A DNA stretch of 42,578 nucleotides from Spirochaetota bacterium (lineage in GTDB: Bacteria > Spirochaetota > Spirochaetia > Treponematales > Rectinemataceae), in NCBI GenBank assembly GCA_026398595.1, contig JAPLSO010000013.1, positions 1 to 42,578 on the forward strand, given 5' to 3'. The translations under genes and the position numbers were made by a program. Shown piece by piece: positions 7,420-15,897 of the stretch. Position 1 is the first letter of the stretch; every line of letters starts with the position of its first letter. Below the pieces are notes generated by a model, which did no database searches, was not told the DNA's origin, and worked only from the letters and a program-made list of their open reading frames with translations.

Positions 7420-7494
7420 CATTATCATTACCCATTCGTGAATAATGAATGCCTAGTCATTTATCTTTTTCCCAGGAATGGAAATAAAAAAAAA
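7420..7494. other. Intergenic AT-rich spacer with imperfect inverted repeat and A9 run
   Basis: The spacer between the TolC gene and the barrel gene's promoter contains CATTATCATTA (7420-7430) facing TAATGAATG (7443-7451), an imperfect dyad. A run of nine A at 7486-7494 gives U9 in minus-strand RNA shortly after the TolC stop at 7517. Only a four-pair stem precedes the U9, so this is at best a weak terminator of the efflux operon. No gene is visible in this spacer. Confidence 0.4.
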
Positions 7495-7516
7495 CAGCAA
7501 ACCAGGCCGACCTTCC

Positions 7517-8794
7517 CTACTCATCCACATTGTAATAGTTAGCCAAGTTCAGTCTCTGGATCAGAATATCGTAGTCGATCTTCTGCGCAAGGAGCTTCTC
7601 AATGGAAAGATCGATCCGCGTGATCACGAGGTTTTCCTCGCTGGTGAATCCACCGCTGTACAGCTTCTCCATGATATTCATCTCGTCTTCGGCGTCGGCG
7701 ATATTGAGTTCCTGGATTTTTCGGTCCAATTCAAGCGAGGCAAGTTTTTCGTTGGTCTTCCTGATTGAGTCGACGAGGCTGCTCTTGGCGTCTTTCAGCT
7801 TGATCCTGAATATCCCGGGATACTCCCTGCGCTTCAGCGCGCTCAATGCGTGCTGACCCTTGTCGATGGCATCGAAGGCTATCGAGAAGGACAGCCCCCA
7901 CTCGATCGCGTTCGTATCCATGTCGTAGGCCAGTGATGCCGTGAGACTAGGGTTGGGCAGGTACGGAAGGATCGAAAATCCTGCCCTCCTTTCAGCTGCC
8001 TTAAGAGATAGTTCGAGGGCATGCACGGTCAAGGAGCTTGTCGGCGCCTCCGCTTCGACGGAGTTCGTCCATTCGGTCTGCAGTCGGAGTACATCCTCAT
8101 AGAGGCTATCCGCGTTTTTCTTTACGTCGTCATCCACATCGGCTAGGGCATTCGAGGCGATGAGCATGGATTTCCGAGCCTCGAGGAGGCGCCTGTCCAA
8201 CGCGCGGAGCAGGGTCTTGTCTTGAGCCGCTTTTCTCATCTTTTCAAAGGCGCCGAGGTTTCCCCGGTTCGCCTCGAGGAGGCGCTGATAATACATCGCG
8301 TTGAGGATATCGGTCGCGAGCGCGATCCGTACGGCATTCTCGGAGTTCCTGATCGCAGCCCGCGCTGTCAATACGCCAGCCTCGGCGTCCAGACGGTCCG
8401 CCTCAGTCTCCACGAAGAGTTTGCGGGTCAGGCTCAAGCTGGGGTTCCCCAGGTCGATTCCGCCGGTACTGACGGCCGTCAGGGGAGCTTTGAAAGACAG
8501 ATCGGCCCCGAACAGGTTTGCCAAGGTAACGGAAGGGATCAGCGCGCCCCCGGTGAATCCACCGCCGTCGATGCCAAGCGCCGTGCTGGTACTGGTAGCG
8601 ATGGAGACGATGGGCAGATAGGGCTTCATGTACTGGTCGTAGGCGACTTCGGCGGTCCTAAGCGCGAGCTTCGCTTCGAGCCAGGTCGCCTGAGCGTTCA
8701 GGCGAGCCGCATAGATATCGTCCCAGCCTTCGGCGGCCGCGCATGCCCACGCGCCCAGGACGAGGGCAAGTACCAGGCAAAATCTTCGCATCAT
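7517..8794 (-). CDS. TolC-family outer-membrane efflux protein
   Basis: A 425-residue exported protein with a signal peptide ending near ACAAA. Long helical stretches rich in Ala/Leu/Glu (for example about residues 115-230 and 340-420) alternate with short strand segments (around PSVTLANLFGADLSFKAP, PSLTASLAYDMDTN). This is the pattern of the two-fold repeated TolC/outer-membrane-factor family, and the length is close to its norm. It should form the trimeric outer-membrane duct for the RND pump encoded upstream. Its ATG overlaps the stop of the preceding TolC-like gene by one base (TAATG), indicating coupled translation. It is the last gene of the efflux operon. Confidence 0.85.
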   Translation of the reverse strand: MMRRFCLVLALVLGAWACAAAEGWDDIYAARLNAQATWLEAKLALRTAEVAYDQYMKPYLPIVSIATSTSTALGIDGGGFTGGALIPSVTLANLFGADLSFKAPLTAVSTGGIDLGNPSLSLTRKLFVETEADRLDAEAGVLTARAAIRNSENAVRIALATDILNAMYYQRLLEANRGNLGAFEKMRKAAQDKTLLRALDRRLLEARKSMLIASNALADVDDDVKKNADSLYEDVLRLQTEWTNSVEAEAPTSSLTVHALELSLKAAERRAGFSILPYLPNPSLTASLAYDMDTNAIEWGLSFSIAFDAIDKGQHALSALKRREYPGIFRIKLKDAKSSLVDSIRKTNEKLASLELDRKIQELNIADAEDEMNIMEKLYSGGFTSEENLVITRIDLSIEKLLAQKIDYDILIQRLNLANYYNVDE

Positions 8795-9807
8795 TAGATC
8801 CCTAAAGGATTTTCTCCCATCGAACTCAGGTAGGAGCCTATCGATTTGATATAGCTCTTCTGGGCGGCAAGCAGGCTTTTCCTGGAAGTGAGGACGGCGA
8901 TCGACTTCAGGTTTTTGTCTCCCAACGAGATCATTCCTTTTCCATACTGCCGTAGGGCATCCTGGTAGGCGAGATCCTTGAGGACGTATTCATCCTTCCT
9001 GATCTGAAGGAGAGCGGCTTGGTTCTTGAGGATCGAAAGGATGCTTTCGTAAGACCTTCGGGCATCGCTCTCCGCGTTCGACACGGAAACCTTCGCCTTC
9101 AGGTTTTCCGTCTCCTGGATTCGCTTGTCATAGACCGAGGCGTTCATCGCGAGGGAGGCTGTCTTGAGAGCCGCGATCGTTTCAGAGAGGAGCGCCTTCT
9201 CGAGCGTTGTGTCCTTGGCGATCCAATCCTCGACCTTGGCGTCAGGCTCGAAGGAGGGCAGGTCGGGGAGAAGACTCGAGTTCCATTCCAGTCCGGTCAC
9301 GAGGCGGACGGCATCCTTGGCGTCCTTCAGGGTCCAGGCTGACAGTTCCTGATTGGTCGAGGTCGTCTTGAAGGCGATGTCGATCTCCTTGAGGATTTCC
9401 TCCGAGATAAGGCCGTTCTTGTATCGGGAATCGGCATATTTATTGTCTTCTTTCGCGTTCTCGAGGCTCAAGCCCACCGATTCGACATCCAGCTCGGCGG
9501 TCGCCACGGCAAAGGTCGCGTCGATCACCTCGTTGTAGAAGTTCAAAACCGATTTCCGGTAATCGGTCAGGGCGGAAACATAGGCGGATTGGGCGTTCAC
9601 CCTGTCCAGTTCGACCTTGGCCTCGATCTCGCCCTTGTTCTTCTTGAGCTGGGCGAGCTCGAGATCGATCTTGTAGATGGAATAATCCTGATTGGACTGA
9701 GTGGCCGCCGTGAACAGATCCTTCAATGACCCCGCGGCCGCGGGAGAAGCGCTGAAAACCAATATAAGCGCTAACAAGGACCAGAATAGGCTGACCCGAA
9801 CTTTCAT
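8794..9807 (-). CDS. Short TolC-like outer-membrane efflux family protein
   Basis: A 337-residue protein with a signal peptide (cleavage near PAAAG). It is almost entirely helical/coiled: QLKKNKGEIEAKVELDRVN, LDVESVGLSLENAKEDNKYA and RYKNGLISEEILKEIDIAF recall the TolC helix-pair repeats. It is roughly 100 residues shorter than usual and shows little of the outer-membrane strand segments. It could be a partner subunit of the adjacent TolC or a degenerate copy. The start has AAGGAGTCAAGC before ATG at 9807. It sits ten bases after the PII-like gene and one base into the next TolC gene. Multiple adjacent TolC homologues also occur in treponemes, so tandem copies fit the lineage. Confidence 0.75.
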   Translation of the reverse strand: MKVRVSLFWSLLALILVFSASPAAAGSLKDLFTAATQSNQDYSIYKIDLELAQLKKNKGEIEAKVELDRVNAQSAYVSALTDYRKSVLNFYNEVIDATFAVATAELDVESVGLSLENAKEDNKYADSRYKNGLISEEILKEIDIAFKTTSTNQELSAWTLKDAKDAVRLVTGLEWNSSLLPDLPSFEPDAKVEDWIAKDTTLEKALLSETIAALKTASLAMNASVYDKRIQETENLKAKVSVSNAESDARRSYESILSILKNQAALLQIRKDEYVLKDLAYQDALRQYGKGMISLGDKNLKSIAVLTSRKSLLAAQKSYIKSIGSYLSSMGENPLGI

Positions 9808-9817
9808 GCTTGACTCC

Positions 9818-10126
9818 TTATTGTGCCTTTCGCTCCCGGATGGGAGCGTTCACTTCGTATTGGAAGACTTTGATGCCCTCATGGGGAAAGCCTTTCTTGA
9901 CTTCCCCGACGGCTTCGGAGACGAGGAGGGCTTCCTCCTCGGTACCGTAGAGAATATACAGGATGTTCAGTTCGGGCCATATGGGGGTTCCATGGCGTAC
10001 GCCGTTCCTGCCCCTTCCCTGTACGTCCTCGATGAGGGAATAGTTAAAGCCCGGAATGCGCTTTTCAATCTCCTCGTGGATGTCTTCCTCGACGGAACGG
10101 TTGGCGTAAACTTCAGTCCGTATCAC
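9818..10126 (-). CDS. Small PII-like (ferredoxin-fold) protein of the RND operon
   Basis: A 102-residue soluble protein without signal peptide. The strand-helix-strand order (TEVYANRSV / EEDIHEEIEKRI / FNYSLIEDVQGRG), a loop (RGRNGVRHGTPIWPE), strand NILYILYG, a helix, and final strand IKVFQYEV resemble the PII/DUF190/DUF3240 ferredoxin-like fold, in which the loop (T-loop) contacts a membrane partner. Family placement is by pattern, not by a diagnostic motif. The start is GTG at 10126 with AGGGAGG six bases upstream; it overlaps the end of the pump gene by 14 bases and so is translationally coupled to it. The context suggests a cytoplasmic regulator or sensor bound to the RND pump. Confidence 0.6.
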   Translation of the reverse strand: MIRTEVYANRSVEEDIHEEIEKRIPGFNYSLIEDVQGRGRNGVRHGTPIWPELNILYILYGTEEEALLVSEAVGEVKKGFPHEGIKVFQYEVNAPIRERKAQ

Positions 10127-13100
10127 CGGGCACCTCCCTGCTTTCGTCGGCCGGGAAATCTTCCTCCTTGTACCACTTGTCGATATCCCGCAGCTTTTTC
10201 TTGTTCTTCCTGTCGCCTCGGCTGTTGAACAGGTGGTAGAGGACGGGTGTGAGGAAGAGGGTCATGATGGAACTGACGAGGAGTCCGCCGAACATGGTCT
10301 TGGCGATCGGCTGGATGTTTTCCGTGCCTTTTCCCGGAAAAAGGGCGAGGGGCATGATTCCAAGAAGCGTCGCGAGGGTCGACATGAGGATGGGCCTGAG
10401 GCGGTGGCGGCCCGCCTCGCTGCAGGCCTCGAAGAGCTCGATTCCGCGAGCCCTCAAGGTGTTCGTATAGTCGACGAGCACGATGCCGTTGTTCACCACG
10501 ACCCCAGCGAGCGCCACGATGCCTATCATGGAAAAGAGGGAGAAGGAATCGTTCGTGAGCTTATAGATCCAGACGACCCCGATGAACATCAGCGGAATGG
10601 AGATGAAGATGATGAGGGGGTCGATGAAGGATTCGAACTGGCTCGCCATGACGCCGTACACAAGGAATACGGCAACGAGGATGATCAGGATGAATACGGG
10701 CAGGTAGGTGCCCACGTCCGCGCTTTCGCCGCCCAGCGAAACGGTGACATTCTCGCGCGATACATAATTGTCGTCCAGCGTCTTCTGGACGACCTGCGTC
10801 ATCTCCGTCGAGGTAAGCTTCGATGAGGCGGAAAGACCGCCCTGGACGTGGATGATTCTCTCCTTGTTCTCCCGGTTGATCCGCTGCGGGGCCGTGCTGT
10901 TCGAGATGGTCACGAAGTTGGAAACGGGGATCCTGTTCCCCGAGGAATTGATGAGGAATATCGACTTGAGGTCGGAGAGCGTCCGCCTGTCCTCCTCCTT
11001 AAGCCTTACGATGACATCGATCAGCTTCCCCCCGGAGTCGTAGGTGGCGGCCGTCGTTCCATAGATCGAACCGCGAATCTCCTTCGCTATCTGGGATACG
11101 GAGAAGCCGAACATGGCCGCCCGGTCGCGATCGATCTGGATGAGGAGTTCGGGCGACCCCTGATCCAGGGAGATGCTGAGGTTCTCCACCTGGGGCAGCT
11201 GGCCGGCGATGATCCGCTTGATGTCCTGCGCCGCCGCCAAGGAGGCGTTCTGGTCCTTGGAGCGGATCTGCACATCCACGGTGGAGCCCGAAGAGAATTG
11301 GCGGCCCGCCGAGTACGTGAAGCTGGCTCCGGGGACTGATCCTATGTAGGAAGCCAGCTTGGTCTTGATGGAGGAAGGCGTGTCGGTCTGGTCTTTGGGA
11401 TCGGGAAGCATGATCTGTAGGGAGCCCGAGTTGCCCGAGGAACTGCTGCCGACCGAAAGGACGAGCCGCTTGTAGTTTTTGACCCTAGCCCTGACGAAGA
11501 CCTGCAGATCCTCAAGGACTGCCTGGGTGCGAACCCTGGTGGTTCCGAGCGGCATGTTGAGGTTTACCGTGAGTGCGTCGTCGGTATTCGAGCGAGGGTA
11601 GAGGTTCAAGCCAAAGGCAGTCAGTTGAAGGATGGCGCTGGCGAGGATGACGGCCACAAGGGCCACGATGAGGAATCGATTCCGCAGACAGAATTCGAGG
11701 GCTTTCTTGTACCCTCTTTCCTGGGCTGAAAAGAGCATTTCCAGCATATCGTCGAACTTTTTCAGGATGGGATTGCTGAGGGGCTTCTGGACGCGGGTGT
11801 TGAGATGCATGACGGGGCCGCAAAGCACGGGGACGATCGTCACCGCGACGATGAGGGAGGCGGCGAGGGAAAAGCAGACGGTGAACACGAGGTCGTTAAA
11901 AAGCTGCCCCATCTGGCCGAGGTCGGCGCGGAACAGGATGATGGGGATGAAGACGCAGAGCGTGGTCAGGGTCGAGCCCATGATGGCCACCATCATCTCC
12001 TGGGTTCCGAGTATGGCGGCTATCCGGGGTTTGGCCCCCCGTTCGCGGTAGCGGAAGATGTTGTCCAGGATGACGATCGAGGCATCGACGACCATGCCGA
12101 GGCCGAAGATGAGCCCAGTGAGGCTTATCGTGTTGAGCGTGAGCCCTCCGAAGTACATGCAGAGAAGCGTTATGAGGATGCAGATGGGAATGGATATTCC
12201 TATGATGAAGGTGGCCTTGAGGTTTCTCAAGAACACAAGGAGGATGAGGACAGTCAGGACGATTCCCTGCCAGGCCGAATTGTACACTTCGTTCAGCGTC
12301 GAGTTGACGAGGGTCGTGTCGTCCGACATGACCTCCACCGTCACGCCGGCGGGAAGCGTTTTGTTGATGCCTGCGAGCGCAGCGTGGACCTCGCGCGATA
12401 TCTGGACGGCGTTGGAGTCGCTTTCTCGCACGATCTGGATGTTGATGCCCCTGCGCCCGTCGATGTAGATGATCCTCGACGGATCATCCTGTGTTTCCTT
12501 TACGTCGGCTACGTCCTCGAGACGGACCACGCGGTCCTTTCCCGTGCCGCCCGAGGCGATGGTTTTGATCACCAGGCCTTTCACTTCTTCGATCGAGGAG
12601 AGCTTTTCGAACGTGCTGATCTGGTATTCGGTGCTGCCCCTGACGATCTGCCCCCCTGAAAGGAGAATGTTCTGCGAAGCCAGGGCGTTGGCGACGGACG
12701 TGAGCGTCAGTCCGTAGGCGGCGAGGCGGTTCTGCGAGACCTGCACGGCGACGATCCTGTTGCTTCCCCCCGAGACGCTCGCCGTGGCCACGCCCTTTAT
12801 CCGCTCGAGCTGAGGCTGAATGGTCTCTTCGCCGATAGTCTTGAGTTCTTCAAGGGAGCGATTCCCCTGGATGATGAGGCGTATGATCGGCATTGCGGAG
12901 GAGTCGAAATGTCGGACGTTCGGCGTATCGGCGCCGTCCGGCAGCCTGTTCAAAAGACCTCGGGTGATGGACTCGATCTCGGACTGGGCCTTGTCGAGAT
13001 TGACGTTGTAGCCGAATTCAAGCCGTATGTTGCTGGAGCCCTGCGACGACGTAGAGGACATGTTCTTGAGTCCTTCGATGGAGGAGAGCGCGTCCTCGAG

Positions 13101-13298
13101 AATCTTGGTGACGTTCTGCTCGACATCTTCCGGGCCCGCGCCCGAATAGTTGGTGCTCACCGAAAGGAGGGGATTCTCGGTCTCCGGATTGAGGGCGACG
13201 GCGAGCCGGGGGATAAATACCCCCGCTATCCCGCAGACGAGGGCGAAGACCATCACGATGGTGACGGGGTGGTCGATCGAAGTACGAGCTAAGCTCAT
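10113..13298 (-). CDS. RND-family efflux pump, inner-membrane subunit (AcrB-like)
   Basis: A 1061-residue transporter of full RND length: TM1 at about 10-32, a first large periplasmic loop, TM2-6 at about 343-490, TM7 near 530, a second large loop, and TM8-12 at about 860-1015. The TM4 motif GMVVDASIV keeps one Asp (D405), where AcrB has two. In TM10 the AcrB lysine position reads VVVNNGIVLVDY (N936/N937), as in the subfamily of Gram-positive and spirochaetal pumps. It uses the proton motive force to expel amphipathic compounds or lipids from the periplasm; the substrate cannot be told. Its ATG overlaps the adaptor's stop (ATGA), and the 3' end overlaps the PII-like gene. Confidence 0.93.
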   Translation of the reverse strand: MSLARTSIDHPVTIVMVFALVCGIAGVFIPRLAVALNPETENPLLSVSTNYSGAGPEDVEQNVTKILEDALSSIEGLKNMSSTSSQGSSNIRLEFGYNVNLDKAQSEIESITRGLLNRLPDGADTPNVRHFDSSAMPIIRLIIQGNRSLEELKTIGEETIQPQLERIKGVATASVSGGSNRIVAVQVSQNRLAAYGLTLTSVANALASQNILLSGGQIVRGSTEYQISTFEKLSSIEEVKGLVIKTIASGGTGKDRVVRLEDVADVKETQDDPSRIIYIDGRRGINIQIVRESDSNAVQISREVHAALAGINKTLPAGVTVEVMSDDTTLVNSTLNEVYNSAWQGIVLTVLILLVFLRNLKATFIIGISIPICILITLLCMYFGGLTLNTISLTGLIFGLGMVVDASIVILDNIFRYRERGAKPRIAAILGTQEMMVAIMGSTLTTLCVFIPIILFRADLGQMGQLFNDLVFTVCFSLAASLIVAVTIVPVLCGPVMHLNTRVQKPLSNPILKKFDDMLEMLFSAQERGYKKALEFCLRNRFLIVALVAVILASAILQLTAFGLNLYPRSNTDDALTVNLNMPLGTTRVRTQAVLEDLQVFVRARVKNYKRLVLSVGSSSSGNSGSLQIMLPDPKDQTDTPSSIKTKLASYIGSVPGASFTYSAGRQFSSGSTVDVQIRSKDQNASLAAAQDIKRIIAGQLPQVENLSISLDQGSPELLIQIDRDRAAMFGFSVSQIAKEIRGSIYGTTAATYDSGGKLIDVIVRLKEEDRRTLSDLKSIFLINSSGNRIPVSNFVTISNSTAPQRINRENKERIIHVQGGLSASSKLTSTEMTQVVQKTLDDNYVSRENVTVSLGGESADVGTYLPVFILIILVAVFLVYGVMASQFESFIDPLIIFISIPLMFIGVVWIYKLTNDSFSLFSMIGIVALAGVVVNNGIVLVDYTNTLRARGIELFEACSEAGRHRLRPILMSTLATLLGIMPLALFPGKGTENIQPIAKTMFGGLLVSSIMTLFLTPVLYHLFNSRGDRKNKKKLRDIDKWYKEEDFPADESREVPGDTD

Positions 13299-14284
13299 TT
13301 CGCGACTCCGGCCTCACCGTCCACGATTCTAACAGAGTCTCCATCGGAAACCGAACTCTTTCCTTCCGTCACAACCTTTTCACCCGGTTTGAGCCCTTGC
13401 TTCACTTCAAAGGAGTCTTCCCCCTCGAGGCCGAGGACGACGGTCCTCCGCTCGACGGTATTCCCGTCCTTGACAATGTAGACAGATGCTTCGGTCGAGC
13501 TGAGGATCACGGAAACCCGCGGTGCCGTGACGACATTCGTTCTGCTCTCGGTGATGAGCTTGACCGTCGCGAACATGCCGACGAGGATACGCGGATCCGA
13601 TCTGTCGAGCTCGAGACTGATATCGAGGGTGCGGCTTGAGGCGTCCACGACGGGACTCATCTCGGAAACCCTCGCGGCATAGACGACGCCAGGGATGGCG
13701 TCAAAGCGTATCTGCGCGCTTGTACCGATTCTGAGGTTGGCGAGGTAGCGCTCGGGGACGGCGGTGCCGATCTTGAACCGGGAAAGGTTGCCCACGGTCG
13801 CGATGACGGTGTTGGCCGTTATGGTGTCCCCTTCGTGGACGGGGATTGAGAGCACCGTTCCCGAAACCGTCGATTCGATGGGATTGGGAAGGTAGCTCTC
13901 CCCGGGTTTCGAGGGATCAACGAGAGCCAGGGTAGTTCCCTTTGAAACCTGGCTTCCGATGGAAACATTCCGCTCGAGCAGCTTTCCTCCGACGTTGGGA
14001 TAGATCTTGGTCTCGTTGTTGACGACGACATCGCCATGAATCGTCGTGTAATTGTTCACCGATCCCGAGGTAATGGTTTCCGCGCGCACCGCGATCGACT
14101 GTTTTCCACCGCTTCCCGGTCCGGCCGATGGCGCCGAAAGCTGGGCCGTGAGGCCCTTGCCCGAGTGAGAGGATTTCCGCGCGAAGGAGAGTCCCAGCTC
14201 CTTGAAAACGATCGAGGCTCCGACGAGGACGATGACTATGGTGATGATGGCATACGGCAGAGATCGTGAAATTGTTTTCTTCAT
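13295..14284 (-). CDS. RND efflux periplasmic adaptor (membrane fusion protein)
   Basis: 329 residues from ATG 14284. The N-terminal hydrophobic anchor (PYAIITIVIVLVGASIVF) precedes a lipoyl/barrel-sandwich domain split by a hairpin (VGGKLLERNVSIGSQVSKG ... VSGTVLSIPVHEGDTI), a beta-barrel domain (IGTSAQIRFDAIPGVVYAARV) and the membrane-proximal domain (VYIVKDGNTVERRTVVLGL). This is the HlyD/AcrA-type adaptor that links the RND pump to TolC. A frame running 16 codons further upstream exists, but MKKTIS with AAGGA upstream makes 14284 the better start. First gene of the efflux operon, downstream of a leader rich in inverted repeats. Confidence 0.92.
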   Translation of the reverse strand: MKKTISRSLPYAIITIVIVLVGASIVFKELGLSFARKSSHSGKGLTAQLSAPSAGPGSGGKQSIAVRAETITSGSVNNYTTIHGDVVVNNETKIYPNVGGKLLERNVSIGSQVSKGTTLALVDPSKPGESYLPNPIESTVSGTVLSIPVHEGDTITANTVIATVGNLSRFKIGTAVPERYLANLRIGTSAQIRFDAIPGVVYAARVSEMSPVVDASSRTLDISLELDRSDPRILVGMFATVKLITESRTNVVTAPRVSVILSSTEASVYIVKDGNTVERRTVVLGLEGEDSFEVKQGLKPGEKVVTEGKSSVSDGDSVRIVDGEAGVAK

Positions 14285-14305
14285 TGCCCCAGTTCCTTCC
14301 TCGCC

Positions 14306-14320
14306 GCGGAGCGGCTCCGC
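14306..14320. repeat. Perfect palindrome in the pump-operon leader
   Basis: GCGGAGC-G-GCTCCGC, with seven-base arms and a one-base centre, lies 22 bases before the adaptor ATG. It may be an RNA hairpin close to the ribosome-binding site or an operator. Confidence 0.6.
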
Positions 14321-14336
14321 CTTTTGGAGCATGATA

Positions 14337-14360
14337 CTATCTTAGTTTCGGCAAAGATAG
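14337..14360. promoter_or_regulatory. Operator-like inverted repeat upstream of efflux operon
   Basis: CTATCTT (14337-14343) and AAGATAG (14354-14360) are perfect seven-base arms around a ten-base centre. This 24-base dyad is the size used by TetR- or MarR-type repressors, but no regulator gene is adjacent. It lies about 53 bases before the adaptor start. Confidence 0.45.
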
Positions 14361-14379
14361 CATTTCTCGTCAACAATGA

Positions 14380-14416
14380 ATTGGCCCCTGGAAGCAAGCT
14401 GCTTACAGGGGCCAAT
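14380..14416. terminator. Long perfect hairpin between ackA and the efflux operon
   Basis: Eleven-base perfect arms (14380-14390 and 14406-14416) enclose a second five-base stem (AAGCA/TGCTT). It lies 35 bases after the ackA stop on the minus strand. No U tract follows on either strand, so it may be a transcript-stabilising end, a factor-dependent terminator, or a regulatory hairpin rather than a standard terminator. Confidence 0.55.
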
Positions 14417-14450
14417 GGCAGCAAAACGACTTTTCCTGTCAGGAATACGT

Positions 14451-15788
14451 TCAGGGAATCCGGGCGACGATCTCCTCGAGCCAGGGCTTCTTGGCGAGAT
14501 CGCGAAGGAGCCCTTCGGCCCGGGCCTTGTTCACGTAATCCCTGCCCTCGAAGTAGTAACGGTAGTTGGTGTGGACATCGTAGGTCCCCTCCATCAGGGC
14601 ATAGGCGTCCTCGGTCATGACGAGCTCCTCATCCGTGGGGATGACGAAGACCTTGACCCTGGAGCCGGGGCCCGTGATGTCGAGCTCGGCATTGCGGCAT
14701 TTGGCCAGGGCGTTCTTCCTTTCGTCTACGACGATGCCCAATTCCTCGAGCCCGGCGGTGGCCGGTTTGCGGATCTGTGGTCCCATCTCGCCCACGCCGG
14801 CGGTGAAGACGAGGGCGTCCACATGGCCCAAGGCGGCATAATAGGCGCCGATGTACTTCTTGATCCGATAGGATTCCATCTGCTGGGCGAGGATGGCGAT
14901 CGGGTCGCCCTTCTCGGCGGCAAGCTCGATGTCGCGGCGGTCGGCCCATTTGCCTGTGATGCCGAGGACGCCGGATTCCTTGTTGAGTTTCTTCTCGATA
15001 TCGGCGGCGCTCATTCCCGTACGGCGTATCATATGGAAGATGATGCCCGCATCGAGGTCGCCTGACCTCGTGCCCATGATGAGGCCCTCGAGGGGGGTAA
15101 GGCCCATCGAGGTGTCGAAGGAACAGCCATTCTTGACTGCGTTGATCGAGGCGCCGTTGCCGATGTGGGCGATGATGAGGTTGGTCTCGAAGGGGTCCTT
15201 GCCCAAAAGGACGGCGGCGCGCTTGGCGTTGTAAAGGAAGCTCGTCCCATGGAAGCCGTAGCGGCGGACCATGTGCTTTTCGTACCAGTCATGGGGCAGA
15301 GCGTATCTATAGGAGGAGGAGGGCATGGTCTGGTGCCAGGCCGTGTCCATGACGGCGCAGTGGGGCACGTCCGGCAGGACGTCCCGCGCGGCCTCGACGC
15401 CCATGAGGTTGGCGGGGTTATGCAGGGGCGCCAGGTCGGTCAACTCGCGGAAGGCCGCGAGGAACTCGTCGTCGATGATGGTGGAACGGGCGAAGCTAGA
15501 GCCGCCGTGGACCATGCGGTGCCCGACGGCCTTGATCATGGACATGTCGGAGATGACGCCGACATCGGGGTCGACCAGGGTATTGAGGATGAGCTGGATG
15601 GCGATCGTGTGGGTGGGACACTCGTGGTCGACGACGTAGTCGCTTTTGCCCCGGGCATTGTGCGTGATGGAGGAGCCGCTTTGGGTGACGCGCTCGACGA
15701 TGCCCGTGGCGAGGACGTCCTTGGCGTCCCAGTCGTAGACTTGGTATTTGACGGAAGAGGAACCGCAGTTAAGGGTTAGAATTACCAT
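14451..15788 (-). CDS. ackA: Acetate kinase
   Basis: A 445-residue ASKHA-fold kinase converting acetyl phosphate and ADP to acetate and ATP. Family signatures are seen in order: [13 protein letters not shown] at the N-terminus, [54 protein letters not shown] and PTDEELVM. It exceeds the usual length of about 400 residues through a C-terminal extension of roughly 40 residues (from about [15 protein letters not shown]). AGGAGAATGT precedes ATG 15788. No pta gene is adjacent. It is probably transcribed alone: a 109-base gap follows priA, and a strong hairpin lies downstream. It suggests a fermentative, acetate-producing metabolism. Confidence 0.97.
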   Translation of the reverse strand: MVILTLNCGSSSVKYQVYDWDAKDVLATGIVERVTQSGSSITHNARGKSDYVVDHECPTHTIAIQLILNTLVDPDVGVISDMSMIKAVGHRMVHGGSSFARSTIIDDEFLAAFRELTDLAPLHNPANLMGVEAARDVLPDVPHCAVMDTAWHQTMPSSSYRYALPHDWYEKHMVRRYGFHGTSFLYNAKRAAVLLGKDPFETNLIIAHIGNGASINAVKNGCSFDTSMGLTPLEGLIMGTRSGDLDAGIIFHMIRRTGMSAADIEKKLNKESGVLGITGKWADRRDIELAAEKGDPIAILAQQMESYRIKKYIGAYYAALGHVDALVFTAGVGEMGPQIRKPATAGLEELGIVVDERKNALAKCRNAELDITGPGSRVKVFVIPTDEELVMTEDAYALMEGTYDVHTNYRYYFEGRDYVNKARAEGLLRDLAKKPWLEEIVARIP

Positions 15789-15897
15789 ACATTCTCCTGT
15801 GAAGCATTGTAGGTGAGCCTAGCAGAAATCCGCTTCCCGGACAAGCTCGGAGCCCCAGGGCCGACGTAGTCTATACTGTCCGCGACCGGATTCCTTC

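Noticed and set aside
11805-12659. 284-codon plus-strand frame opposite the RND gene
   Set aside because: Asp/His/Glu-rich antisense shadow of membrane-protein codons.
14380-14416. Hairpin after ackA as part of a tRNA
   Set aside because: Stem lengths and loop sequence do not allow a cloverleaf, and no T-loop GTTC motif is nearby.
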